A stretch of DNA of 64,000 nt, from assembly GCA_050953365.1 (NCBI GenBank), contig JBMNMN010000016.1, positions 105,292-169,291 of the forward strand. Reading direction: 5' to 3'. Origin of the DNA: UBA1426 sp050953365 (GTDB taxonomy: Bacteria > Bacillota > Clostridia > Peptostreptococcales > Anaerovoracaceae). Both the position numbers and the translations under genes were made by a program. Under the pieces are notes generated by a model that saw nothing but the letters and a program-made list of their open reading frames with translations, was not told where the DNA came from and did no database searches. Positions 17,792 through 26,542 of the stretch are shown piece after piece (positions within the stretch are counted from its first letter, which is position 1; every line of letters begins with the position of its first letter).

Positions 17792-18300
17792 GAATATATT
17801 TCAATCCTTTCAAAATATATTACTCCTTATAATACCACAAATATACAGAAATTCAAAGTGCCTTCTCCTTGCTTCTCTGGTTGTGAAAGGTGTTGGGGGT
17901 ATTGGTGTCCGATACCTTTATAATACTTTTACGATTTTCTGAACTTTTGTCTCAAAGGGTTTTCTTCGGAAAAATTTTGCAGTATTCTTAATTAATAATT
18001 TGTAACTTAAAATTTAGATCACGCCAAAGTTAAAAAGGCGCATGACCCCAAACATGACCCTAAACAAATGCAAATATGTGACGTTGCGGTCATCTTACAG
18101 GAGTGATAAAATAATAACAATTTAGCAAACGGAAGTGATATCAAATAACAGCAATTCATATGTAATATTTTATAACACTTGTTCATAACAACTGCTGTTA
18201 CGGTTCGTGGATTATGATCTGTTTGCAAAAAAAAACTTTGCTGCGAAGCGTTTTGCCATATAACAACCATTTTTTCATATCGCATATATAGGAGGTACTC
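17792..18300. other. Gene-free stretch between divergent genes
   Basis: No ORF, RNA gene or known repeat is recognised. It holds a small stem GGTATTGG/CCGATACC near 17900-17925, a direct repeat of CATGACCC at about 18040-18060, and the GGAGG ribosome site of the next gene at its right end. It must contain the promoters of the two divergent genes, but none is clear. Confidence 0.5.
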
Positions 18301-19314
18301 ATGTTCCGCAAGAAAAATAAGAACATCCAAACGGAGGCAGACGCTTCCGGAGATAAGGCTCTGAAATCGTCTAAGGGGCCCAAATCTGCCAAATCCAAAA
18401 AGAAGAAAAAGATCATAATTATCGGTGTTATCGTTCTGATTGTTGCAGCTGCCTTGGCTCTTCCCGGATTGCTCGGATCCGGCGAAATGCCTTCTCAAGT
18501 ATCGGTGGGATCCGTAGAGAGAATGGACCTGGAGCAAACGGTTTCCGTCAACGGTATAATTTCCGGTTCCCAGTTCGCAGAAGTGGTATCATCCTTGAAT
18601 TATGAAATTATTTCGATTCTCGTTGAAGAAGGCGACCGGGTGAAAAAGGACCAGGTGCTGGCGGTACTGGACGGGGAAGCTTTGCAGGATGAATACCGAA
18701 AGGCAGTCAAAGCCCTTGAGGAGTCCCGTTTCAACTACGAAGCCTCCAAACGGCTGTACGAAGAAGGAGCCATTTCCCAGGCCGAGTACATAAGAGCGAA
18801 GAACGCCTATGAAAATGATCAAATCACTGTAAACTCCTTTGACATTTCCGAAAAAACCAACATTCGCAGTCCTATTGACGGGACGGTTACCAGGGTGAAT
18901 GTCAGCCTGGGCCGTTATGCCAACGATACGGAAGACAACAAACCCATGTTTGTCATTGAAGATCTGGATCAGCTGAAAATGGACGTAAAGGTCAGTGAAT
19001 ATGATATCGGAAAGATCAAGGTCGGCCAGACCGTCACCATTACGGCAGACGTATTGGGCAAGGATAGAGTGACAGGAACCGTGAGCCGCATTTCCCCCAC
19101 CGGCGAACTGAAGGATCCTGCTTCAAAAGAAATGGTCATCCCCGTCCGAATCAATGTGGATCAGAACGAAAAACTCATAGCAGGTGTAACGGCGAAAGCG
19201 AAGATTCTCATCGAAAGCAGGTCCCAGGTATTGACGGTGCCCATTGACTGTTACTTTTTTGCAAGTCTTTTTTCAAGTTTTTTCAAGTCTTTTTTCTCAT
19301 TATGGCTATATTGA
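18301..19314 (+). CDS. HlyD/MacA-type efflux adaptor, C-terminus disrupted
   Basis: A membrane-fusion protein that would link an ABC exporter to the cell exterior. It has a Lys-rich cytoplasmic start, one membrane helix (KIIIIGVIVLIVAAALALPGLL), a lipoyl half (DRVKKDQVLAVLDGEAL), a helical hairpin (ALEESRFNYEASKRLYEEGAI), the second lipoyl half (NIRSPIDGTVTRVNVSLG) and a beta-barrel. After VLTVPID the frame enters a T-rich tandem repeat and ends in an unrelated tail rich in Phe and Ser. Related proteins continue for 60-100 residues, and the usual downstream ATPase and permease genes are missing. It is therefore probably truncated; whether the remnant works is unknown. Confidence 0.8.
   Translation: MFRKKNKNIQTEADASGDKALKSSKGPKSAKSKKKKKIIIIGVIVLIVAAALALPGLLGSGEMPSQVSVGSVERMDLEQTVSVNGIISGSQFAEVVSSLNYEIISILVEEGDRVKKDQVLAVLDGEALQDEYRKAVKALEESRFNYEASKRLYEEGAISQAEYIRAKNAYENDQITVNSFDISEKTNIRSPIDGTVTRVNVSLGRYANDTEDNKPMFVIEDLDQLKMDVKVSEYDIGKIKVGQTVTITADVLGKDRVTGTVSRISPTGELKDPASKEMVIPVRINVDQNEKLIAGVTAKAKILIESRSQVLTVPIDCYFFASLFSSFFKSFFSLWLY
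19262..19295. repeat. Short T-rich tandem repeat at the broken 3' end of the efflux adaptor gene
   Basis: CAAGTCTTTTTT, CAAGTTTTTT and CAAGTCTTTTTT follow head to tail. They replace the expected end of the adaptor protein. Confidence 0.8.
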
Positions 19315-19423
19315 ATTATTTGAAGTAATTTCTAATATAGTATTATGGGGCTTTCTCATTATCATCTCTTGTCAAGGCATCCCCTGAAAGAAGCTAATTG
19401 GAACCTCGAAAGGAGGATTTAAA

Positions 19424-20179
19424 ATGAAAATACATAAATGGCTGTTACTATTAATGGTGATGACTATAGGAATTGCCGTTTTTTCAGGCTGCGGCAGCGG
19501 AGAGCCCGGCTCCAAATCGGGTACATTTTCCGTAGAGTCGTCTTATATACAGGAAAGCGGCGAACATCTAGGCATTAATGCAGAATATCCTGTTCTAAAA
19601 GGTTTTCCGGGAGCGGACCGGTTGAATGCGGAAATAAAAGAAAAGGTGGAAGCGGCAGCATCGGAAGTCAGGAATGCGGCTCTGGAGCTTGAGAACAGAG
19701 AGGGCTTTTCCGCATCGCTTAACAGCAATTATCAATATTTTTATAATAAGAATCTGGCCTCCCTTTGGATTAATTGGGACAATTATACCGGAGGCGCACA
19801 CGGCTTGTATTGGATGGATAGCTATACCCTCAATACAGATACGGGAGAGGTATATGCCTTTCCTCAGCTGTTTTGGGAAGGTTCCGGCGGCGTAGAATAT
19901 ATAACGAATAAAATATTGGAGGAAATCTCCGAAGGCGACGATTATTTTGAAAATGCGGCCGACACAGTGATCGGCTATCAAGGCAACTATCCATTCCTTA
20001 TAAACGGCGAAGAGTTGATCGTTTACTTCCAGCTGTACGAGATTGCGCCTTATGTGGCCGGCATGCAGAGCTTTTCTTTCTCAGAAGATGAGCTGGAATC
20101 CTTCCTCAAACCGGAAATTGCCAATGCAATGGAGGGCCAGGATCCTGTTCCTATCCAATTTCTTGGAATTGATGGATAA
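19424..20179 (+). CDS. Lipoprotein with DUF3298 (RsiV-like) domain
   Basis: A 251-residue secreted lipoprotein. Residues 1-24 form a signal peptide with lipobox FSGC, so Cys24 should be lipidated and hold the protein outside the membrane. The rest fits the DUF4163/DUF3298 pair of PdaC and RsiV: YPVLKGFPGADRLNAEIKE, then NYTGGAHGLYWMDSYTLN, FPQLFWEG and an end with EIAPYVAGMQSFSFSEDEL. In RsiV this fold binds lysozyme, but there is no membrane anti-sigma part and no sigma gene nearby, so its role here is unknown. It starts at ATG behind AAAGGAGGA. Confidence 0.85.
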   Translation: MKIHKWLLLLMVMTIGIAVFSGCGSGEPGSKSGTFSVESSYIQESGEHLGINAEYPVLKGFPGADRLNAEIKEKVEAAASEVRNAALELENREGFSASLNSNYQYFYNKNLASLWINWDNYTGGAHGLYWMDSYTLNTDTGEVYAFPQLFWEGSGGVEYITNKILEEISEGDDYFENAADTVIGYQGNYPFLINGEELIVYFQLYEIAPYVAGMQSFSFSEDELESFLKPEIANAMEGQDPVPIQFLGIDG

Positions 20180-20250
20180 CGGGAATCCAAATATAGCTTT
20201 CATAAGGTTAAGGCAACGGGAATTGCTTAAACGTCGTGAGCCGGTTTTAA

Positions 20251-20305
20251 TTGTCTACCTATTTTAATTTATCGGTTGACATTATGCCTCTTGTCCGTTT
20301 ATTAT
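20251..20305 (+). promoter_or_regulatory. BirA operator overlapping the birA-bioY promoter
   Basis: TTGTCTACC (20251-20259) and GGTTGACAT (20274-20282) form an inverted repeat with a 14-base spacer, the spacing of the Firmicute BirA site TTGTTAACC-N14-GGTTAACAA. The right half overlaps a -35 box TTGACA (20276-20281); TATTAT at 20300-20305 follows after 18 bases. Biotin-dependent self-repression of birA-bioY is the expected outcome. The operator match is direct; regulation is inferred. Confidence 0.82.
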
Positions 20306-20409
20306 TAGCTTGTCGTTACATTATAAAGAGTCATGAAGTCATAAGTAATGAAGTCATAAAAGGTTCAATTATTATATTTCAAGCGCTTGCCCGCAGGCGG
20401 AGGTTCACA

Positions 20410-21393
20410 ATGGCGTCGACGAAATCCAAGATATTAACGCTGCTGGAAGAGAATCGGGGACAAACCCTGTCCGGATCTGATATAGCTAAAAAGCTCCATA
20501 TTTCAAGATCCGCTGTCTGGAAAGGGATCGAAGAACTGCGCAAGGAAGGTTATGAGATTCACGCATCCACCAACAGGGGCTATTCTCTTGCAGAGAGCAG
20601 CGATGTCCTGTCCGCCGAGGGTATACTCCTTTGGCTAACCAATCCATCCGTTACGAAAGACAGCATACATGTATATAAAACCATCGGCTCCACCAATCAG
20701 GAGGCAAAGAAGATGGCGGTGGCGGGGGCCGGCCAGGGCACGGTCATCTTGGCGGAGGAGCAGACGGAGGGCCGTGGCCGGCGGGGCCGCAGTTTTTTCT
20801 CTCCCAAAGGTACCGGCATATACATGAGCGTCATTCTGCGGCCCCGGGGCACCGCCGAAGAGGCGGTGCTCGCCACCACCGCCGCCGCCGTTGCCGTATG
20901 CAGGGCCATTTCCAATGTCTTGGGAATCGAAACCCGCATAAAATGGGTAAACGACATCTTTGTAGGCGATCTGAAAGTCTGCGGAATTCTTACGGAGGCC
21001 TTGTCGGATTTCCAAACCGGAGCTATTGAATCGCTGATTTTAGGCATCGGGCTGAACGTCACCACCACCCCGGAAAGCTTTCCCGATGATATTCGAAAAA
21101 CGGCAGGCTCTCTGCTGCCGGAGCCAAGATCCGTTTCACGCAACCGCTTGGCTGCCGCCATACTGGACGAACTTTTCAACTTGATTGACCGGCTTGACTC
21201 CAAAGACATCATGGACGAATACAGAGCCCGCAATTTCGTGCCCGGAAAGCAAATCACCGTTTACTGCGGCAACGAAACCTACGAAGCCAAAGCGCTGGAC
21301 ATCGACCCCAAGGGAGGGCTTATCATCGAAAAGGCCGACGGCTCGACACATACCCTCCGTTCCGGCGAAGTAACAATCCGAACACTCTCATAG
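20410..21393 (+). CDS. birA: Biotin-[acetyl-CoA-carboxylase] ligase / biotin repressor BirA
   Basis: BirA activates biotin to biotinyl-AMP, attaches it to carboxylase carrier domains and, in two-domain forms, represses biotin genes. The 327-residue protein has an N-terminal winged-helix domain (KLHISRSAVWKGIEELRKEGYEI) and a catalytic domain with GSTNQEAKKMA, the biotinyl-AMP loop GRGRRGRSFFSP, IKWVNDIFV and a C-terminal SH3-like domain. The ATG at 20410 is chosen because GGCGGAGG precedes it and the protein then begins at the helix-turn-helix. The frame is open for 53 codons upstream, but these run through the operator and promoter. bioY follows after 31 bp. Confidence 0.95.
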   Translation: MASTKSKILTLLEENRGQTLSGSDIAKKLHISRSAVWKGIEELRKEGYEIHASTNRGYSLAESSDVLSAEGILLWLTNPSVTKDSIHVYKTIGSTNQEAKKMAVAGAGQGTVILAEEQTEGRGRRGRSFFSPKGTGIYMSVILRPRGTAEEAVLATTAAAVAVCRAISNVLGIETRIKWVNDIFVGDLKVCGILTEALSDFQTGAIESLILGIGLNVTTTPESFPDDIRKTAGSLLPEPRSVSRNRLAAAILDELFNLIDRLDSKDIMDEYRARNFVPGKQITVYCGNETYEAKALDIDPKGGLIIEKADGSTHTLRSGEVTIRTLS

Positions 21394-21424
21394 ACTCACA
21401 AGCAATCGAAAGGAATCATCACAA

Positions 21425-21973
21425 ATGCCCCAACAAAGCTTCACAAAATCTCTGATCTTATGCTCCTTTTTTGCCGCGCTTACCGGAGTGCTCTCCATCG
21501 TATCTATTCCTCTCCCCTTTTCACCTGTGCCCGTAAACCTGGCCTTGCTGTCCGTCTATCTGGCCGGCGGGCTTTTGGGACCGAAGAACGGCTCAATAAG
21601 CCTAGTGGTCTACGTTTTGCTGGGAGCCATAGGTCTTCCCGTTTTCCATAATCTCACCGGAGGGCTTTCCATTCTGCTCGGACCTACGGGAGGATTTATT
21701 ATCGGCTACATCGCCGCGGCATTCCTCGTCGGTCTCTTTCATAAAAAAAGCCTTTTATCATCTCCGACAAAAGGCCTTATCATCGGTATGTTGACAGGCT
21801 TGACCGCCTGTTACAGCCTGGGTACATTATGGTTCATGTACATATCCGGAGCCGGTCTGCAATCCGCTCTGCTCCTTTGCGTAGTCCCGTTTCTGCCCGG
21901 GGACGCATTTAAAATTGCAGCCGGACTGTTTCTGATTCGAAAGCTATACCCGATCCTCCACAAATCCGTTTAA
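21425..21973 (+). CDS. bioY: Biotin transporter substrate-binding subunit BioY
   Basis: BioY is the membrane S-component of the ECF-type biotin importer. The 182-residue protein has six predicted helices and the family pattern IPLPFSPVPVNLALLSVYLAG, a GAIGLPVF motif, GPTGGFIIGY and the C-terminal VVPFLPGDAFKI. No EcfA/EcfT genes are adjacent, so it would share a common energising module encoded elsewhere. It lies behind birA under the BirA operator. Its last 30 bp overlap the end of the convergent GGDEF gene. Confidence 0.95.
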   Translation: MPQQSFTKSLILCSFFAALTGVLSIVSIPLPFSPVPVNLALLSVYLAGGLLGPKNGSISLVVYVLLGAIGLPVFHNLTGGLSILLGPTGGFIIGYIAAAFLVGLFHKKSLLSSPTKGLIIGMLTGLTACYSLGTLWFMYISGAGLQSALLLCVVPFLPGDAFKIAAGLFLIRKLYPILHKSV

Positions 21974-23848
21974 TTCCTGCTCCCGGATATCAGCATAAAA
22001 CTCGTATCTGTTCTTTCCGCTTTTCTTTACGGCATACATAGCCATATCCGCATGTTTATACAGATCCATATAGGAGGTTCCGTCCTGGGGATACAAGGCA
22101 ATGCCGGCGCTGATGCCGATTTCATGCATGGATACAAAGGTATGGCGCACTTTAGCGATTTTCGCCGCCACAAAGAGTTCGTTGGGGATATCCTTGAAGA
22201 AAAGCATGAATTCGTCGCCTCCGATTCTTCCCATTATATCCGTTGCTCGGAACTGGGTCCTCATGATGTCTGCCAAATCGGCAATAACCTGGTCTCCATA
22301 GACATGTCCCCTAGAATCATTGATCTTTTTGAAATCGTCAATATCCAAAAACACCATGGCATGCTTGCCTTGGGAGTTTTCTTTCAAGCACTGATGAATA
22401 AGGACTCCCGTAGCATGCTTGTTGTACAAACCGGAACCGCTGTCAATTTGGCTCTTTGCTTCCAACAGCTGGATCGCCTTTTTTTCATCGTCAATATTCA
22501 AAGCTCTGCCGATGCTCTTGATGGCTTTCCCCTTCTCGTCCAACATTAAGACTTCCTCAATCCGGTGCCAGACATATTCGTTCCTTCTTCCCATGATTCG
22601 GAATTCGCCTACCAGCTTTTCCGTATTGGGAGGAATTTTTGTATGCATGGCAATGAAATCTTCCGCATCATCCGGATGAACGTGGCCCGCTTCCACTAAA
22701 GAATAAGGAAATCCTTCCGTTACCGGCTCATATCCCATTCGGGACTTAAATCCATCCGGATATAGAATTGTGCGCTTTTCCAAGTCTACTTCAAAAATAA
22801 TGCTGTTGGAAAGGGAAGTGACGATGCGAAAACGCTTTTCATTCCATTGCAGTTCCTTGTTCTGTTTTATCAGATCCTCTTTTCGATTCCTTTCTCTTCT
22901 CCAAAAAGTGAGAACCACCGGCGCCAATGCGATTAGAATTCCCAGACACAGCCTCATGGCAATCCAGAACAATCCGGAGGATTGGGTTTTAAGACAGTTC
23001 AAAGGCACGCCGCAAATTACGTACCAATCATTCACCTCTAAAGGCTCATAGTATGCATTCTGCATATCACCGTCGCCGACAAAAGTAAAATACCCTTGCT
23101 GCCGGGTTCGCATATCTTGCGTTAGATGTCTTGCCGTAATGCTGCTCTCTGTTTCCTCTCTGGCCAGAAAGGTAATTATGTTAGTATCCTTTATGGGGTG
23201 CTGGTCCGGCGCAGACTTGACAACGATATCCCCGTTTCCCGAAATGATATATACGTAACCCTTTCCATCAAAGATGGAATGGTCGATGAGTTTTTCAAAA
23301 TCCTTAACTTGAATCGCTGCGCCTAAGATCCCGCGAACGCCGGAATCGCCACGGACCGGGTTAGCAAAAATAAACACATCTTCTCCCGTAACTCTGCTCT
23401 TCAATACGGAGGAAATGTTTTGGTATCCTTGCATGGCTTTCTTATAATAATAACGGTCTGCAATATCTACATAAAGACCGTCACTGTTTACGGACTGTCC
23501 CTTATTGTCGGCGATAAAAACCGTCGAAAACCGCGAGGCGGTTTTCATACTCTCCAGAATGTGAAGAAGAGGCTCCGATTGAAGCAGGTCCTTTTCCCCT
23601 TCGGCGAACTTCGTCACAGGGGCCAGAGTCGCCCACTGCCCTTCTATCTTTGTCTCCAGAAGCTGGGAAATCCCTTTTGAAACATCGCGAAGGGTGGTAA
23701 CTGCCTGTTCCGAAATGTGTCGGTCAATAGACCCAAAAAAAGATAAAAAAGAGGCTGCAAGAACGATTGTTAACCATACCATTAGCCCCACTGCGATAGA
23801 CCAGAAACTCAGATCTTTTAGCTTTTTTATATCTTTTATACCCTGCAT
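21944..23848 (-). CDS. Cache-PAS-GGDEF diguanylate cyclase
   Basis: A 634-residue membrane signalling protein. A helix at about 15-38, an extracellular double Cache sensor (about 40-295) and a second helix (about 300-325) are followed by a PAS domain (about 345-450; DGFKSRMGYEPV, HPDDAEDF) and a GGDEF domain starting SGLYNKHATGVLIH. The catalytic motif GRIGGDEF is intact, and RATD five residues before it fits the c-di-GMP inhibitory site (RxxD), so it probably makes cyclic-di-GMP with product feedback. The ligand is unknown. There is no EAL domain. It is convergent with bioY and overlaps it by 30 bp. Confidence 0.93.
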   Translation of the reverse strand: MQGIKDIKKLKDLSFWSIAVGLMVWLTIVLAASFLSFFGSIDRHISEQAVTTLRDVSKGISQLLETKIEGQWATLAPVTKFAEGEKDLLQSEPLLHILESMKTASRFSTVFIADNKGQSVNSDGLYVDIADRYYYKKAMQGYQNISSVLKSRVTGEDVFIFANPVRGDSGVRGILGAAIQVKDFEKLIDHSIFDGKGYVYIISGNGDIVVKSAPDQHPIKDTNIITFLAREETESSITARHLTQDMRTRQQGYFTFVGDGDMQNAYYEPLEVNDWYVICGVPLNCLKTQSSGLFWIAMRLCLGILIALAPVVLTFWRRERNRKEDLIKQNKELQWNEKRFRIVTSLSNSIIFEVDLEKRTILYPDGFKSRMGYEPVTEGFPYSLVEAGHVHPDDAEDFIAMHTKIPPNTEKLVGEFRIMGRRNEYVWHRIEEVLMLDEKGKAIKSIGRALNIDDEKKAIQLLEAKSQIDSGSGLYNKHATGVLIHQCLKENSQGKHAMVFLDIDDFKKINDSRGHVYGDQVIADLADIMRTQFRATDIMGRIGGDEFMLFFKDIPNELFVAAKIAKVRHTFVSMHEIGISAGIALYPQDGTSYMDLYKHADMAMYAVKKSGKNRYEFYADIREQELNGFVEDRV

Positions 23849-24118
23849 TCCGATACCTTCGTCTCATAGATTGGCTCTACTCGAGTCGGCATATTGTTGG
23901 ATTATTCTACCACATTGCTAATTACAATACAATAAAAAACCGCCGGAAAGAATTGCGGATTTTCAGAATTTTAGCAAAAAATTTTGCGTTTGTAATCCTT
24001 ATACGATTTCTTAAACTGGATCCTTTTTGAGATTTAATGACTTGTTTCCGGAGATTTTTCTATGACATATGAGTAACTTTATCCGCCGTGCTTTCCATCT
24101 CAATTCCACTGTGAGATT

Positions 24119-24300
24119 TGTGCAAAAAATGGAGTTATGTGTGGATCAAAGGCTGAAAAAGGTCTTCTCTGTGCAAAAATTGGAGTTTTGTGTGGAATTT
24201 CAAGGTTATCCCCTCCAAAATCCACACATAACTCGTTTTTTTGCACATCTTTCTTTATATTATCGACAAGGCCGGTCAAGCCACAGCCTTGTTATAATTA
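24119..24300. repeat. Interspersed palindromic element, copy B
   Basis: Direct units TGTGCAAAAAATGGAG...TGTGGA (24119-24145) and TGTGCAAAAATTGGAG...TGTGGA (24170-24196) are followed by the inverted unit TCCACACATAACTCG...TTGCACA (24221-24247). The tail contains a hairpin ACAAGGC/GCCTTGT ending TTATAA. Order, spacing and tail match copy A at 9464. No ORF is present. The rest of 23849-24404 holds nothing else besides the repeat at 24346. Confidence 0.88.
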
Positions 24301-24345
24301 TTCTACGGTGACGGCCGCTCCTACTGCTTGGCTTAAGCAAATCCA

Positions 24346-24398
24346 GGTTGAAATTAGGTTGAAATTAAGTTGCGATTAGGTTGCAATTAGTTGATTTA
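24346..24398. repeat. 11-bp tandem repeat downstream of the MFS gene
   Basis: Four units, GGTTGAAATTA twice, AGTTGCGATTA and GGTTGCAATTA, and a partial fifth lie head to tail within 60 bp after the stop codon of the minus-strand transporter gene. Confidence 0.88.
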
Positions 24399-24404
24399 GC
24401 TAGC

Positions 24405-25610
24405 CTACATGCCCTGCGTTTTCTTTGACCGCAGCAGCAGGTAGTTTATCAATACAAGACAAGTTGCGCCGACAGCCACGACGGCAAATGCCATCTCAAG
24501 CCCGAAGGACTCGCCGATGGCCCCCACTAAAGGAAACATCCATAACATGTAAAAACTAAATACCATGCTGGATGCGGACAATAAAGTGGCCCTCTTGGCG
24601 CTGGGGATCAGCCTGTTAATGTAATCAAAATAGATGACATAGGTCAGGCTGTCAAAAAAGCCGCTGCAAATAAAGGATATAATTGCCGTGCGAAAGCTTA
24701 CCATGCCCCAGGTGATTAGCATGAAGGCCATGGGAAGGCACAGCAAAAGCAACCGCTCTTTGAACAGTTTTTCAACCCGGCTCGCGCTGAATCCGCCTAA
24801 AGCGCCGAACACGCAAGAAACAGCCGCAATCCAGCCAAAGGTCTGCTCGTCGATTCCGTTCTCCTTGCAGTAGATCTGCATATAGTAGAAAATCACCACT
24901 GTAAGGACGGTCATGGCATTGAGCAGGAGAATCAGGTAGAGCAATCGCCGATTTCCTGTAATAATGGAAAAGCTGTCCGCAAACTGGGCTTTGACACGCT
25001 GCCTTAAACTTAGTTTCTGTCGCGACTCCCTTCCGATGGTGGTCTCGGTGAAAAAAAAGGCTACTGCCAATGATAACAATGTAATTCCTATTTGACCAAT
25101 ATACAAATTTTCGTAGCTTTGAGCGGCAATCCATCCTCCAAAAATCAAACCCATAGCCAGGGCAGTCTGATAAAGCGCTTCATTCCAGCCGTTGACCTTC
25201 ATATATCGGTTTTCTTCGCCGATTTCCAGCAGCGAGTCATATACCAATGCGTCCCCTGCCCCGGATTCCAGATTGTATCCGATGGCGCAGAAAACGAAAG
25301 AAATCAGATAATGGAGGAAACAGGTGCCAAAAAGAATAAGCAGAAGATCGGCAATCAAAAAGAGCCGTCCCAGCATGCGGCTGAATTTCCGTCCGTAGAG
25401 GTCAGCTACGGCCCCCGTAGGCGCTTCCATAATAAAAGAAGTCACATGGAAAACACCCTCCAGAATCCCAAGCTGCAAAAGACTCATCCCCTTGGAGGCG
25501 AGGTACATCAGCCAGAAGCCCTGGGTCAAACTGATACACATAATAAATGTGTACAGATAATTGACCTTTATATTCCTCTTATATAAGCTTTTCGCAACGA
25601 ATAATCCCAT
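24405..25610 (-). CDS. Major facilitator superfamily transporter
   Basis: A 401-residue membrane protein with about twelve helices in two halves and a basic loop between them (ETTIGRESRQKLSLRQRVKAQF). The first loop has EAPTGAVADLYGRKFS, which fits the MFS A-motif (GxxaDrxGrr). Related clostridial proteins are annotated as efflux-type MFS carriers, but the substrate cannot be told from the sequence. The start MGLFVAKSLYKRN has no strong ribosome site; the frame is well supported by its hydrophobic pattern. It stands alone. Confidence 0.88.
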   Translation of the reverse strand: MGLFVAKSLYKRNIKVNYLYTFIMCISLTQGFWLMYLASKGMSLLQLGILEGVFHVTSFIMEAPTGAVADLYGRKFSRMLGRLFLIADLLLILFGTCFLHYLISFVFCAIGYNLESGAGDALVYDSLLEIGEENRYMKVNGWNEALYQTALAMGLIFGGWIAAQSYENLYIGQIGITLLSLAVAFFFTETTIGRESRQKLSLRQRVKAQFADSFSIITGNRRLLYLILLLNAMTVLTVVIFYYMQIYCKENGIDEQTFGWIAAVSCVFGALGGFSASRVEKLFKERLLLLCLPMAFMLITWGMVSFRTAIISFICSGFFDSLTYVIYFDYINRLIPSAKRATLLSASSMVFSFYMLWMFPLVGAIGESFGLEMAFAVVAVGATCLVLINYLLLRSKKTQGM

Positions 25611-25749
25611 AATCCCGCCGGCTTTCCAATTAGGTGTTGTATTTTGTAACAGGCACCTTCCATTATCTTTTGCGCCGATTCCCCTTGTTTAATTGCCGAA
25701 TTAAATCGACATGGCTATTATACACCGGCAAAGCCAAATGCAACTTCGC

Positions 25750-25776
25750 TAAAGTTTTTCCAGAAAAATCCGATTC
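25750..25776 (+). promoter_or_regulatory. Sigma-D (FliA-type) promoter of an unknown gene
   Basis: TAAA (25750-25753), 15 bases, then TCCGATTC (25769-25776) repeats almost exactly the fliD promoter. It lies 86 bp before the ATG at 25863. Confidence 0.75.
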
Positions 25777-25862
25777 ATAATTTAGAGAACGTAATAGATG
25801 AGGCAAATCCTAGAGATAAATCCTATATGTATGAGGGGATACGAAGAGAAAGGAGGACCAAA

Positions 25863-26453
25863 ATGGTCACTAGAATAGATCCAAATCAAAAGTCAGGATT
25901 TACGCAACCTTCTTCATACCAGAAAGAAATCGCCGAAGATCCGAAAAAGCAGACCGGAACAAAAGATGCCCGGGTTAAAACCGACACCGTAGTTATCGGC
26001 AACACACCCGATACGTCTGTCACTTATTCAAAAATCGCAAGCAAAAAGGAGCTTTCCGCGTCCGACGTAGCCGCTTTGAAAGCCTTAGCAGAGCAGGCGA
26101 ATGAAAATCTCCGCAGGCTTGTTGAAGAGCTCATTTTAAAGCAAAATAAAAGCTATCAATTATCCCTGGCAGAGTTCGCGCCAAAGGAAGTAAGCATTGA
26201 AGACATCGAACAAGCTAAGCTTGCCATTTCAGAAGATGGAGAATTTGGTGTAAAAGCGGTAAGCGACAGGCTGGTGAACTTCGCCATTACCATTTCCGGC
26301 GGCGATAAAACAAAGTATGCAGAACTCAGGGCTGCAATTGAAGAAGGCTTTGCCGCCGCGCGAGAAACACTGGGCGGTTATTTGCCGGATATCTGCATGG
26401 AAACCTACCATGAGACCATGCGGAAACTGGAAGCTTGGGCAATGGAAGAATAA
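25863..26453 (+). CDS. Uncharacterised protein, probable flagellar-regulon member
   Basis: A 196-residue soluble protein without signal peptide or membrane helix. The N-terminal 65 residues are polar and likely disordered (DPNQKSGFTQPSSYQKEIAED); residues 70-196 are helical, with a C-terminal stretch (SDRLVNFAITISGGDKTKYAELRA... GFAAARETLGG..LPDICMETYHETMRKLEAW) that recalls small DUF families found with flagellar genes, though I cannot name the family with confidence. The ATG at 25863 follows AAAGGAGGA; the frame extends 12 codons upstream. The sigma-D-like promoter ahead of it is the main functional clue. It is unlinked to the motility block. Confidence 0.75.
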   Translation: MVTRIDPNQKSGFTQPSSYQKEIAEDPKKQTGTKDARVKTDTVVIGNTPDTSVTYSKIASKKELSASDVAALKALAEQANENLRRLVEELILKQNKSYQLSLAEFAPKEVSIEDIEQAKLAISEDGEFGVKAVSDRLVNFAITISGGDKTKYAELRAAIEEGFAAARETLGGYLPDICMETYHETMRKLEAWAMEE

Positions 26454-26542
26454 TCGCCAGAAGAATAATACAGGAATAATCGACAGAATAGAAATTTTCA
26501 CGAATTCTGCGACGCATGCTGATCGCTTTCTCCACAAAAGAT

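Noticed and set aside
20251..20409. 53-codon N-terminal extension of BirA
   Set aside because: It runs through the BirA operator and promoter; the ATG at 20410 has a good ribosome site and fits the family start.
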